DNA from: a virus
Reading direction: 5' to 3' (one strand)
Length of the DNA: 39,282 bases
Virus record (IMG/VR): IMGVR_UViG_3300037264_000146
Location: 1-39,282 of that record
Shown here: positions 12,187-20,691 of the stretch, in pieces
Position numbering within the stretch: the stretch's first letter is position 1
Layout of the letters: each line of letters opens with the position of its first letter
The notes under the pieces: generated by a model
Databases searched by the model: none
What the model saw: the letters and a program-made list of their open reading frames with translations, nothing else
Told to the model about the DNA's origin: nothing
Made by a program: the position numbers and the translations under genes

Positions 12187-15100
12187 TCAATTAAAAGACT
12201 GACGAGGTTTACGAGTTAATTCTATATCATCCTTAAGAATTTGGTCTACCAGTTTGGATGGTTTTAATCCAGAAGTTCGTGTTCCATTTGGTTTATTACT
12301 TGTAAAAACATTTCCTTCTCTTTTGGGGGTAACTTTTGACTTGACGCCCGTTCCGCTAAGAAAGTCTTCTGTAACAGCCGCTCTCCCCCTTGATTTTTGA
12401 TAGATATGTAATAATTCCTGAATCTCTGAACTGTATCTCCCAGACTTGTCTGTATAGAGGGCGAAAATCTGGTCTGCATGTTGGAAGGTTTTTTTTGGTC
12501 CAAACTTTTCATAAATAAGTCCTAATCTTTTAACGAAACCCATACCATGACCCATATCTAAGCCGCCATGATTTGCTACCTGTTCTAAATATGTCTGTAA
12601 ATATTTTCCAATACGGGGGTCATTTAGTTCTCCTACTGAGATTTTTCCAGAACTAGGGGGAATATCTATTCCAATATGAGCTACTTCATGTAATGCTGTA
12701 GTCATTGTTTCTAATGCAGCATCAACTGGATTTGATGTTTTAATATGTTCAAATGGATTTAATAAAATAGTCGATTTACCTGTTTGTGGATTAGGAATAT
12801 GAACTCCATTCATATTGGGGTCCAATACAATACCTACATTCTCTAATCGTTCACTCCATTCCTTTTGACCAAGAGATTTTAAAATATCATCAATAGCACC
12901 ATCAGCTACTCTCGATAAAACTTCAATAACTTTACTAGCCTGAAATATAGTTAATTCATCTGGCGTTAATCTAGCACCGGGGTCATAAAATACTGTTTTC
13001 CGAATAGTATTTTCGGTAGGATTCAATACATGCATTGCATTATATAATTCTGTTAATTTTTGTTTACGCCCCTGCTTTTCAGGATTAACTAATCGGTCAT
13101 TAATTACATTAGTAAGAGCTTCTTTAATATGTGTTTTAACTGATTCACGTTGAGTAGGAAATGGATATTTATCTGTTCCTTCCATAGCGGTAGGTTTAAT
13201 ATCAACTACTAAATCTGAAGGCATATTAGGAACTTCGTCCGAACCTAACCAATGATGGTCACTATATTGATACATACCATTGTTAAGAACATGTACATTA
13301 ATTGATGACCGAGGCTGTAATTTTTCAAATTCCTTAGGAATTGCAATAGTAACATCATTTCCATCAATATTAACAGTTCCAATTATTTTATCGGTTGATG
13401 ACTGTGTAAATCGCTTTGTCTTATGAATAGAACTATAATCAAATTTTCCAATAAGATTAGATTCAATTCCTCTTGAATGCTTTGCGATTTTCTGTAACAT
13501 ATCGTTAGCATCATAATTTTCTTGTCCAGGTTTAAATTTAGTTTGAATAGTGGTGCCTAAAGGCACAGTTTCATTAACAATTTCTGTTTGAATATCTACA
13601 TGCTCTGCGAATTCCTCAGGAGTTCCCTTTATTGTATATTTAACTCTTTTTCCACCTTCCATAGCAACAGTACTTACTTCAAAATGTTCTCCCCCCAACA
13701 TATAAGTAGCTTTACCAATACCTTTACCACCTGTAGCAGCACCTTCATTAACCTTACCAGAAGAATGTAAATCTGAGAATACTGTTTCTAATTGTTCTCG
13801 CGTTAACCCCGGACCATTATCTTTTACAAGAAATCCATCTGTAGAAATATCAACGTTTATTTGACCTTTATTTTTAATTGGTCTAACAGCATCAATAGCA
13901 TTCTGTAATGCTTCTCTAACCATAATTGCAGGTAATGGTTTAGAATAACCTGTAGTTAATTCTCCAGTTGCTTTGGTAACATTAACACCAATTTTAATAC
14001 CACCCTTTTCGGAACGAGCCATTAGTGGTTTATTTGGATTAGGAATTTCTTCCCCTGTTCGTAAATTAATGTAACTTCCATCCTTAGTAAGCATAATATC
14101 AGGATTAGACTTAAAAGGAAATTCTCCCTCAACTACTGAATTTTTATTAAAGAATTTAGAATTACGATTTAATTCAACATCAGGACCGAGAATCTGGTCT
14201 GTTAAAGACTCTGGAGATTCAGGAACAACATCCTTATCATCAATTTTAACAATTCTATTCCCCTCATCATTTAATAAATCGCCCGTTTTCAAATCTGTAA
14301 ATGTTCCATCTCTATTTGCCCTTACATTACGTTTACGTGTTTTCCCATCTACATCATTAATTGCTGATATTCTACGTGGTTTAATTGGAGGTTCTGGAAC
14401 TACTTGGTCTGCTATAGATGGTCCTAATTGTTTAGGTTCAACCTCATAAAATGAAGGTTCTTCTACGGGATTAACAACTTCTCCTTGTATGACAGGAATT
14501 TTATTTAATCCAAACTTACGCATTCTCTGTCCGCCACGTTCAATCATTCCACCAATTCCACGTTCAATAGTTCTAGCAATTCTAGGCTCCATTAATCTAG
14601 GAATTGTACCAGAAATAGGAGCATACTTTCGCATTACTCGTCCAGCTAATTCCACGGACGCACCAGTACCACGAATAGCAGATGGCGTACCTTTAGTTAT
14701 TCCAGCAGTAACTAATGGTTGTCCAGTAATCTGACCTAACATTCTACCAAATTCTTCAGGATGACTACCAGACTCCGCAGTAATATCTTTAATTCCTTCA
14801 TACATATTAGAGATACCAGAAGGAATAGATTTGATTCTATCAAGAATACGATTTCCAGGGATAGGAACAATATCTTTTGCTAAATTCCAGACTGATTCAA
14901 CTGCTCCTATAATAGATTCAGGAATATCAATAGTTGCACCTTTTAAATATCCCAGTGCTGCCTTTCCCCCAGTTTTAATAGCTTCACCTGAAGTTAAAGA
15001 ATTTCTAAATCCGCCCCAATATGTATCTGGGCCTTTATATGTATTCTTTTCGACCAATTGTGCAGCAGTATCAGGGTCATAACCCATTTCAACTAATTTA

Positions 15101-15456
15101 TTAACATCAGTTTCTTGACGTTGATTTCTATTAGGTTCACCTGTAATAGTACTATACCCACCTGCAAATTCATTAGGATGGCCGGGTTGTTTAAATTTTG
15201 AAGGCCAATGTCCAGATTCATTTGGTTCCGCACCTTCTTTAAATGCAGACCTATAATCATAAAATTGGCCTGATGGGTCCGGATTCAAATTATAATCTTT
15301 AGATTTCTGACTATACCAATTTCTAAATTTAGCTTCATCAGTAACATCATTTGAATCCGGAATAAAATCATCATCCTGTTCAAAATTATCATTATCCGGA
15401 ATAAAATCATCATCTTCAATCTGAATTTTAGGTCGTGTAAATTGTTGTTGAGCCAT
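12187..15456 (-). CDS. Large presumed virion protein with GHKL ATPase and HExxH zincin domains
   Basis: A 1089-aa protein, the last gene of the late unit. Residues 1-150 are acidic, with DDDFIPD twice (15-21 and 28-34). Residues 150-310 are helix-forming and glycine-rich. A GHKL/HSP90-type ATP-binding domain spans about 505-650: N box REALQNAID (514-522, with E515 and N519), DNGPGLT (546-552) and GGKGIGKAT (576-584). A zincin domain lies near 850-1000: ALHEVAHIGID (H923, E924, H927) and a possible third ligand H970 in GHGMGF. Motifs of the form DQIL..D.EL.R recur at 420-431 and 1071-1082, with a weaker copy at 350, and two DG..-L-TG motifs sit at 383-393 and 459-469. It may be ejected into the host with DNA, like polyvalent proteins; this is inference. 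Start ATG follows a short gap from the previous gene. Confidence 0.85.
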   Translation of the reverse strand: MAQQQFTRPKIQIEDDDFIPDNDNFEQDDDFIPDSNDVTDEAKFRNWYSQKSKDYNLNPDPSGQFYDYRSAFKEGAEPNESGHWPSKFKQPGHPNEFAGGYSTITGEPNRNQRQETDVNKLVEMGYDPDTAAQLVEKNTYKGPDTYWGGFRNSLTSGEAIKTGGKAALGYLKGATIDIPESIIGAVESVWNLAKDIVPIPGNRILDRIKSIPSGISNMYEGIKDITAESGSHPEEFGRMLGQITGQPLVTAGITKGTPSAIRGTGASVELAGRVMRKYAPISGTIPRLMEPRIARTIERGIGGMIERGGQRMRKFGLNKIPVIQGEVVNPVEEPSFYEVEPKQLGPSIADQVVPEPPIKPRRISAINDVDGKTRKRNVRANRDGTFTDLKTGDLLNDEGNRIVKIDDKDVVPESPESLTDQILGPDVELNRNSKFFNKNSVVEGEFPFKSNPDIMLTKDGSYINLRTGEEIPNPNKPLMARSEKGGIKIGVNVTKATGELTTGYSKPLPAIMVREALQNAIDAVRPIKNKGQINVDISTDGFLVKDNGPGLTREQLETVFSDLHSSGKVNEGAATGGKGIGKATYMLGGEHFEVSTVAMEGGKRVKYTIKGTPEEFAEHVDIQTEIVNETVPLGTTIQTKFKPGQENYDANDMLQKIAKHSRGIESNLIGKFDYSSIHKTKRFTQSSTDKIIGTVNIDGNDVTIAIPKEFEKLQPRSSINVHVLNNGMYQYSDHHWLGSDEVPNMPSDLVVDIKPTAMEGTDKYPFPTQRESVKTHIKEALTNVINDRLVNPEKQGRKQKLTELYNAMHVLNPTENTIRKTVFYDPGARLTPDELTIFQASKVIEVLSRVADGAIDDILKSLGQKEWSERLENVGIVLDPNMNGVHIPNPQTGKSTILLNPFEHIKTSNPVDAALETMTTALHEVAHIGIDIPPSSGKISVGELNDPRIGKYLQTYLEQVANHGGLDMGHGMGFVKRLGLIYEKFGPKKTFQHADQIFALYTDKSGRYSSEIQELLHIYQKSRGRAAVTEDFLSGTGVKSKVTPKREGNVFTSNKPNGTRTSGLKPSKLVDQILKDDIELTRKPRQSFN

Positions 15457-15458
15457 GA

Positions 15459-16595
15459 TTATTGAACCCGTTCATATTTAGTGGGGTCAAATTTACTAGC
15501 AGAAACAGTTCCAGTTTGTCCAGTTGCTATATTTCTAACTTGAATTCGTTCTTCAGAATTATTTCCAGAAGGTTCCATTAGAACTCGCCTTAATTTTTCT
15601 CTAATATCAGCAAGTTGTTGTCTAAAAGTTTCTTCATCTAAGCCAGTATTAAGCATAGACGCTGCTTTTTCTAGTACTGCTAATTCTTTAAGATTCATTT
15701 GACCAAATCCAGTTGCACCAGTTCTAGATTGAGCTTTCATTTCTCCAATTAAACCCAAAAGCTGTTCACTTGCTAATCTTTGAATTTTAAAACTACCCGA
15801 ATATCCCATAGTTGTGGGAATCCAGTTTCCAACACTAGATTTACCTACAGCTCTAGCAGCTTCTGGAGTTAACTGGTCATTAACATCTAATAATTCAGTC
15901 ATTCGGTCTAATGTATCTTCAGCCTTCTGTTTTATAACCCCTCGTTGAGTTTGTTTTAATTTATCAGCATCTATTTTAGCCTGCATATCCTTTCCAGACC
16001 CCATACGTGTAATTAATCCAGGTAATTCAATAGCTCTAGTTTCACCGGTAACTTCATTATGTCTGTAATTAACTTGTTTAGTAGGGTCATTAGGGTCAGT
16101 AACTGTTACAGTTTTCCAACCTCTAGCATCTGCATTCTGCTGAGCTATACGTCGTCTATCGGATGCAATATCAGCATTAGCCTTTGTAGTTGTTTCTGCA
16201 TTCCTCCGTCTATAGTAACTATCTAAAGCACGTTCATCATTAGAAGGAGATGCAGGTTCAATTCCTTCATTTAAAGGTTTCTTGTAACTTTCATAAATAC
16301 GTTCAGCATCTCTAGAACTACGAGCTAATATATCAGCTCCGGGGTTAGATTGACCAGTTACGCCCCCAAATTGTAAAGGTTCAGGTTGCATAGATGGTTG
16401 TTTATTAACTCCAGCATTAGCAACCTGTCGTAATCCACTCATAGGTTGCATTTGTTGTTCTTGTTGTCTTTGGGCATTGTATGCATCAATAATTTCATAC
16501 ATAGGGTCACGCCCACTTAAATCAATTCGAGCAGACCCTAAATCTGAATTAACAGGAAATTGATTACGCATTCTTAAATTAGATACAAATGACAT
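15459..16595 (-). CDS. Presumed internal virion/ejection protein, 378 aa
   Basis: A long hydrophilic protein, rich in Q, N, A and R in the first 150 residues (QRQQEQQMQ, RRRNAETTTKANADIASDRRR), then a helical C-terminal region with the stretch SRTGATGFGQMNLKELAVLE followed by an amphipathic helix (FRQQLADIREKLRRVLM). Helical blocks of this 'tGaTgFGqmnl.El..le.a' kind occur, as far as I know, in internal or DNA-ejection proteins of short-tailed phages. It sits directly before the GHKL/zincin gene and after another Q/N-rich protein. No enzymatic motif. Confidence 0.7.
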   Translation of the reverse strand: MSFVSNLRMRNQFPVNSDLGSARIDLSGRDPMYEIIDAYNAQRQQEQQMQPMSGLRQVANAGVNKQPSMQPEPLQFGGVTGQSNPGADILARSSRDAERIYESYKKPLNEGIEPASPSNDERALDSYYRRRNAETTTKANADIASDRRRIAQQNADARGWKTVTVTDPNDPTKQVNYRHNEVTGETRAIELPGLITRMGSGKDMQAKIDADKLKQTQRGVIKQKAEDTLDRMTELLDVNDQLTPEAARAVGKSSVGNWIPTTMGYSGSFKIQRLASEQLLGLIGEMKAQSRTGATGFGQMNLKELAVLEKAASMLNTGLDEETFRQQLADIREKLRRVLMEPSGNNSEERIQVRNIATGQTGTVSASKFDPTKYERVQ

Positions 16596-16610
16596 ATATT
16601 CTTTCAGAAC

Positions 16611-17558
16611 CTAATAAGCTCTAGCTTGAACGCCACCACGACCAGCATTATTCTGTTGAGCCTGATTCACAATATTCAAACCAATCCCCGCACGTTGATT
16701 TTTAATTTGATTAGCAGTTTGAACAGCTTGCATATTTTGTTGATTATTTTGTAATACTTGATTACCGAACATACTAGTTAATGCCGGAGTAGTTCCATAT
16801 AAACTCTGTTTACCTTGTAATGACGATAATTCTAATGCATCATTTTGATTATTTTGATTAGCATTAAATTCCTGTGTACGCTGCCCCATATTTGTATTAA
16901 ATTCATTAGCACGATTAGTTTCACCGGCATTCCATAAATCTACATCTCGTTGTGCATCTGTATTTCTCTGCGTAATTTGATTTATTAAATCATTTTCACG
17001 CCCCAATAATGGAGATAATTGATTATAACCAGCTAATTTACCAGATTGAATCATTTGTGCAACTTGTGCATTAATTTTAGTAGAAGCATCTCCTAATAAT
17101 GAACTTTGCTCTCTCGCCATTTTAGCATTAACAGCTCCTGCATTTGGAGAATAACCTCCTGATAAATTTTTCTGTCTATTTGCATCACGTTGAGCATTTG
17201 CATAAATTGCTCGTATAGGTGAAAGTCCACGCTCACGAATACTTGATACATCATCGTCCGAATATCCACCTGTAGTTGAAAAACCTTGTAAGTCTCCAAT
17301 TAATTTTCCTAAATCTTGAGAACGATTATAACCCTGTCCCTGAATAAATTGTCTAGTACTAGGTGTTATCGGATTAAATTGAATAGGATTATTTCCAGCT
17401 CCTGAACGCGCCCGTTCAGCTAATGAAGAATAACCCCCCATAATATCATCATAATCACCTGCTTGCTGTTCTACAGCTGCATCATATACAGAACGAATGG
17501 GACTACTTCCTCCGTATTGAGGTTGTGGACGTAAACCTATTTCTTTCGGGGTTGCCAT
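16611..17558 (-). CDS. Presumed internal virion protein, Q/N-rich, 315 aa
   Basis: Almost uncharged protein, very rich in glutamine, asparagine, glycine and serine, with a long helical stretch (about 120-280) containing many QN and NAN patterns such as NMGQRTQEFNANQNNQNDA. There is no signal peptide or membrane segment. Composition and position between the lysis genes and the other large internal proteins suggest a structural role inside the capsid or in DNA ejection. Family not recognised; the role is inferred from context. Confidence 0.65.
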   Translation of the reverse strand: MATPKEIGLRPQPQYGGSSPIRSVYDAAVEQQAGDYDDIMGGYSSLAERARSGAGNNPIQFNPITPSTRQFIQGQGYNRSQDLGKLIGDLQGFSTTGGYSDDDVSSIRERGLSPIRAIYANAQRDANRQKNLSGGYSPNAGAVNAKMAREQSSLLGDASTKINAQVAQMIQSGKLAGYNQLSPLLGRENDLINQITQRNTDAQRDVDLWNAGETNRANEFNTNMGQRTQEFNANQNNQNDALELSSLQGKQSLYGTTPALTSMFGNQVLQNNQQNMQAVQTANQIKNQRAGIGLNIVNQAQQNNAGRGGVQARAY

Positions 17559-17560
17559 AA

Positions 17561-17809
17561 TTATTTACCTACAAATATTACTTTCATTCCTACTGTATCA
17601 TCTCCATCCCAATCGTGTTCCCATATAGCAGCTATTTTTGTATTAATTTTATCAGTGTTACGAATATTAACAGCAGCTATTACTTTAGCTCCATTATTAT
17701 CCACAGTTCCAATTAATACATATTTAGAATCAAGAGGAATAGACTCAGAAGCTAATTCTTCTTTAACATATTTATTTAAATTTGCTAATATATTTATATT
17801 AGGTTCCAT
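17561..17809 (-). CDS. Hypothetical protein, 82 aa
   Basis: Small soluble protein with a helical start (MEPNINILANLNKYVKEEL) and a beta-rich rest (YVLIGTVDNNGAKVIAAVNI, GMKVIFVGK). Its start overlaps the end of the preceding gene by 11 nt and there is no strong ribosome site, so translational coupling is likely. No recognised domain. Confidence 0.65.
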   Translation of the reverse strand: MEPNINILANLNKYVKEELASESIPLDSKYVLIGTVDNNGAKVIAAVNIRNTDKINTKIAAIWEHDWDGDDTVGMKVIFVGK

Positions 17810-18443
17810 AATAATTATCTACTGGAATTCCAAGTGCTGCACATAATTCTGGTTTAATACGTTCTAACGCAGCTTGTTCTCCAAGAGGAATTCCCTCTGG
17901 ACCCATATAGCAATTATGGAAATAACGGCCAGCCCATATACTCACATCAAAGTCTGCTCCTTGAGGTCTACGAGCGTAATCATGTGCTAACATATTCTTT
18001 AATCGTTGAAATCCTTTTTCATCATATGGGACATATGGAACAGTCATATCATGTTCTCCGCCTTCGTCATTAGGTTTTTCCAACCAATCCGTATCTGTCT
18101 TATATGCATTTATTGTATCTTCACCAAAATTCTTAGCGGGGTCTGGATTAGTTCCACCTTCACTAACCCAAGGATGTGGTTGTTCAGCATTTGCAATACA
18201 ATCTACAGCATGGGTTAAATTATTTCCTAAATCATATGCGATTGCGTCATTCGCATGTCCATTATATTGAGTCTGACTAGGATTCTTCCGTAAATGACCA
18301 ACCTCAGCGAAACTATGTGCTTGACAAAATGGAACTAAAAGTTCCATATATTCACCACAACCTTCATTAGTTGCCATATCAAAATCATGAGCATTATCAT
18401 CAAAGAATTTATCACATAATTTTTTAAGCTGTGTAGGTATCAT
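17799..18443 (-). CDS. Conserved phage protein of unknown function, Cys/His-rich
   Basis: A 214-aa soluble protein. A conserved-looking core (VGHLRKNP at 48-55 and NGHANDAIAYD at 61-71, with C40 and H43 nearby) resembles a family I have seen near phage lysis and tail genes; I do not know an established function. The combination of C, H and D residues would fit a hydrolase, possibly a cell-wall enzyme, but this is not proven. The start overlaps the stop of the holin-like gene as TAATG, which places it in the lysis cluster. Confidence 0.7.
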   Translation of the reverse strand: MIPTQLKKLCDKFFDDNAHDFDMATNEGCGEYMELLVPFCQAHSFAEVGHLRKNPSQTQYNGHANDAIAYDLGNNLTHAVDCIANAEQPHPWVSEGGTNPDPAKNFGEDTINAYKTDTDWLEKPNDEGGEHDMTVPYVPYDEKGFQRLKNMLAHDYARRPQGADFDVSIWAGRYFHNCYMGPEGIPLGEQAALERIKPELCAALGIPVDNYYGT

Positions 18444-18724
18444 TATTTTATTCCATTCTTTCTTTCATATTCGTCTCTATCTAATCGTCTATGAAGTGCA
18501 TCTAATAAACTATTATTTGTTGAAGTACAAACTGTATTTTCTTTAATTATTCCTACTAACATTTCAGTTCTACCTTGTTCGACTTCATGATACCCTTTAA
18601 TTACTTCTGTATGTTCTGTTTGATTCTTATTATTAATATAAAATGCATATGCTGCTAATACTCCCCCAACTCCCATACTTGCGAGAAACTGCCAAAAATC
18701 AGGTGCAATAGGTATATTAGGCAT
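18443..18724 (-). CDS. Holin-like single-pass membrane protein
   Basis: With the ATG at 18724 the gene overlaps the endolysin stop as TAATG and has GGAG 6 nt upstream; an ATG at 18736 in frame is less favourable. The 93-aa product has one hydrophobic segment at about 12-30 (QFLASMGVGGVLAAYAFYI) after a short N terminus, then a charged helical tail (HEVEQGRTEML, RRLDRDEYERKNGIK). One-helix proteins next to an endolysin are typical of phage holins or spanin-like proteins. Placement immediately downstream of the M15 peptidase makes a lysis role likely. Confidence 0.75.
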   Translation of the reverse strand: MPNIPIAPDFWQFLASMGVGGVLAAYAFYINNKNQTEHTEVIKGYHEVEQGRTEMLVGIIKENTVCTSTNNSLLDALHRRLDRDEYERKNGIK

Positions 18725-19113
18725 TATCCTCTCCATGTAACAAGTTCAATTGAATCACGAATGTCACAATGAATAAATGTTGAATATTTACCTAATCCTC
18801 TAATTCCTAATTCTTTGTAATTAGATTTTAATGTATTATAAAAGTCTACTACTGTAATTCCCTTAGGTGGTTGTAAATCTAATGCTTTTCCTTCTAAATG
18901 TTGGGATTTAGATGCTCCCCCAATAGATTTATTATAAGCTACTGTGCGATAAGCTGAATTAATAATTATGGATGAATCCCAAATTGCACGAATACGTTCA
19001 AACATAACTACTAATTCTATGACACGTCCATCTAATTTAAATGATGATGGATATGCAGTTCCGTCTCTACAAGCTAATTCATCCCAAGTTATATGAAGTG
19101 ATTTACCTATCAT
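18724..19113 (-). CDS. Endolysin, M15-type peptidoglycan peptidase
   Basis: A 129-aa zinc D-Ala-D-Ala carboxypeptidase/L-Ala-D-Glu peptidase of the M15_3 family. Visible are SAYRTVAYNKSIGGASKSQH (53-72) with H72, then GKALDL with D79, and FIHCDIR with H115 and D117: the H/D/H zinc ligands in family order. The short length and lack of a cell-wall binding domain are normal for this family. No signal sequence, so it depends on the holin-like neighbour for release. Followed directly by the holin-like gene. Confidence 0.88.
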   Translation of the reverse strand: MIGKSLHITWDELACRDGTAYPSSFKLDGRVIELVVMFERIRAIWDSSIIINSAYRTVAYNKSIGGASKSQHLEGKALDLQPPKGITVVDFYNTLKSNYKELGIRGLGKYSTFIHCDIRDSIELVTWRG

Positions 19114-19442
19114 TTTACTGCTTCCATACCATCTACTTTGATGGTTAATCCAGCTCCAGACGCACCACCAACTAAGAAATCAGTTGATTCAAATCTATCT
19201 TGCATATAATAATCAACAGCAACATTAGCAGGAATAGATACATTGTAATATAACTCTGTTCCAGCAACATTACCAGCAGTAATGCCTTTATACAAACGAA
19301 ATGTTAATGCACCAGCAGTAGTATTAGCAATATGAATACGAGTTATAACACCATAAATATTAGCCGAAAATGGATTATAAATATTTGTAACATATGTTCC
19401 ATTTGCTAATGCTACTGGGCCAGCTAAACTTCTTATTGTCAT
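19110..19442 (-). CDS. Beta-rich structural protein, 110 aa
   Basis: A small protein of alternating beta strands rich in A, G, T and V (GTYVTNIYNPF, YGVITRIHIANTTAGALTFRLY, AVDYYMQDRF), like phage decoration or fibre-tip proteins. It lies between the collagen-like fibre and the endolysin and overlaps the endolysin start by 4 nt. A role in the tail fibre or capsid surface is inferred. No catalytic motif. Confidence 0.65.
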   Translation of the reverse strand: MTIRSLAGPVALANGTYVTNIYNPFSANIYGVITRIHIANTTAGALTFRLYKGITAGNVAGTELYYNVSIPANVAVDYYMQDRFESTDFLVGGASGAGLTIKVDGMEAVK

Positions 19443-19454
19443 GGGTTTTTCCTA

Positions 19455-20399
19455 TTATTGCTGCCAATACATTCCCCAACTACCTTCTTGAACTACAATG
19501 TCTGTATTAGCTGCTAATTCATTCGCAAATCTAACTGCAAATGTTCCATCAGCTGTGCATAAATAACGTCCTTCAACTATAACAACTAAATCTACACCAG
19601 CCGTAATAGTTGAAGTTAAAGTAGTCAAATCATCACGAGTTACAGAATGTTTATGTAACCAAGTTGAAACACCAACAGTTGCAGAATTAGCAACTGTCTG
19701 TAGTGTTGTAAAAAAGTTTAATGTTCCCGTTGGACAATTAACTGATGTTTTCCATCCAGTTCCTGTAGCCGCAGATTGCCATACAATATGAAATTTAAAT
19801 GAATAAGTAAAACCATTAAGAACAGGAAATGTTAAATCTGTAATATCTACAAAAACTCCAGCACCAGCGTTAATAGTTTGTGGAGCAGTTTTAGCTAATA
19901 ATACTAATGGCGCATTACTTCCTGTTGGGCCAGTTGGCCCCAAAGGGCCTGGAATTGACATTCCCATTAATCCATCTCGACCATTTAATCCCATCGGCCC
20001 TTGTGTTATTGGGCCTTGTGGCCCATCAATACCTTGAATTCCTTGAACACCTTGATTTCCCGGTATTGACATTCCTTGTAATCCATCTAATCCATTCATT
20101 CCCATTGGGCCTAAAGTAATTGGCCCTTGTGGGCCTGTATCTCCACTTGCTCCGGGTGGCCCAATACTTCCAGCCATTCCGGGTAATCCCATCATACCAG
20201 GAGGGCCAGATACACTACTAGACCCAGATATATTAGTTACATTTGAAGAATTATCAATATTATTAAATTCATCTATTAATTCTTTTGTTGCATCAATTAA
20301 TTGATTAATAACTTGGTATAAAGGACTATCCTTCTGAGATAATCCAGATGTTAAAAGCTGTGATTTTAGACGGTCAATCTTATTACTTTGAATAGCCAT
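19455..20399 (-). CDS. Collagen-like tail fibre protein
   Basis: A 314-aa protein in three parts: an N-terminal helix or coiled coil (1-55), a Gly-X-Y collagen-like triple-helix region at about 65-160 (GPPGMMGLPG, GPTGPTGS), and a beta-sandwich-like C-terminal domain (170-314) ending FAVRFANELAANTDIVVQEGSWGMYWQQ-type strands. Such trimers form phage tail or head fibres. The Gly-X-Y region is a near-perfect tandem repeat (see separate entry). It overlaps the preceding gene at TAATGG. Confidence 0.85.
   Translation of the reverse strand: MAIQSNKIDRLKSQLLTSGLSQKDSPLYQVINQLIDATKELIDEFNNIDNSSNVTNISGSSSVSGPPGMMGLPGMAGSIGPPGASGDTGPQGPITLGPMGMNGLDGLQGMSIPGNQGVQGIQGIDGPQGPITQGPMGLNGRDGLMGMSIPGPLGPTGPTGSNAPLVLLAKTAPQTINAGAGVFVDITDLTFPVLNGFTYSFKFHIVWQSAATGTGWKTSVNCPTGTLNFFTTLQTVANSATVGVSTWLHKHSVTRDDLTTLTSTITAGVDLVVIVEGRYLCTADGTFAVRFANELAANTDIVVQEGSWGMYWQQ
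19938..20135 (-). repeat. Two 87-bp near-identical units in the collagen-like region
   Basis: Residues 89-117 and 126-154 of the fibre protein are the same 29-residue unit with few differences; both begin GPQGPIT and end in GMSIPG plus a short tail. The repeat period is 111 bp (37 residues). The units are at 20049-20135 and 19938-20024. This is typical of fibre-gene expansion and contraction by recombination. Confidence 0.85.
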
Positions 20400-20689
20400 T
20401 ACAATGGATGACCAGTTGCAGATGGTTTAATATATACTACAATTCTATTAATAATGAAAGTTTCTTCAATCTCGGAAATCTTAAATTCAACTTGCATTCC
20501 TTGACTATTAAAATTAGCTAATACAAAGGGTAATTTAGGAGCAGTTTCAGTCATGGGAATTGGAAATAATTCACTTGAATCAACTTCATCAAAATTGAAT
20601 AAAGTAGTTCTTAAATTACCCACACCACGCACTCTGTATCTAACACCAACACAGTGATGAATTAATCCTTCATTTTCATTTTTAGCCAT
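20399..20689 (-). CDS. Hypothetical virion-region protein, 96 aa
   Basis: A soluble beta-rich protein (CVGVRYRVRGVGNLRTTLFNFD, VEFKISEIEETFIINRIVVYI) of about 11 kDa. It lies between a tail protein and the fibre gene and has ordinary A/T-ending codons. Its stop overlaps the start of the fibre gene. It may be a tail assembly or fibre attachment protein; there is no recognised domain, so this is by position only. Confidence 0.65.
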   Translation of the reverse strand: MAKNENEGLIHHCVGVRYRVRGVGNLRTTLFNFDEVDSSELFPIPMTETAPKLPFVLANFNSQGMQVEFKISEIEETFIINRIVVYIKPSATGHPL

Positions 20690-20691
20690 TA

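Noticed and set aside
14489-15082. Plus-strand open frames (81 and 83 codons) over the GHKL/zincin gene
   Set aside because: They mirror the coding sequence of the minus-strand gene and lack start signals.
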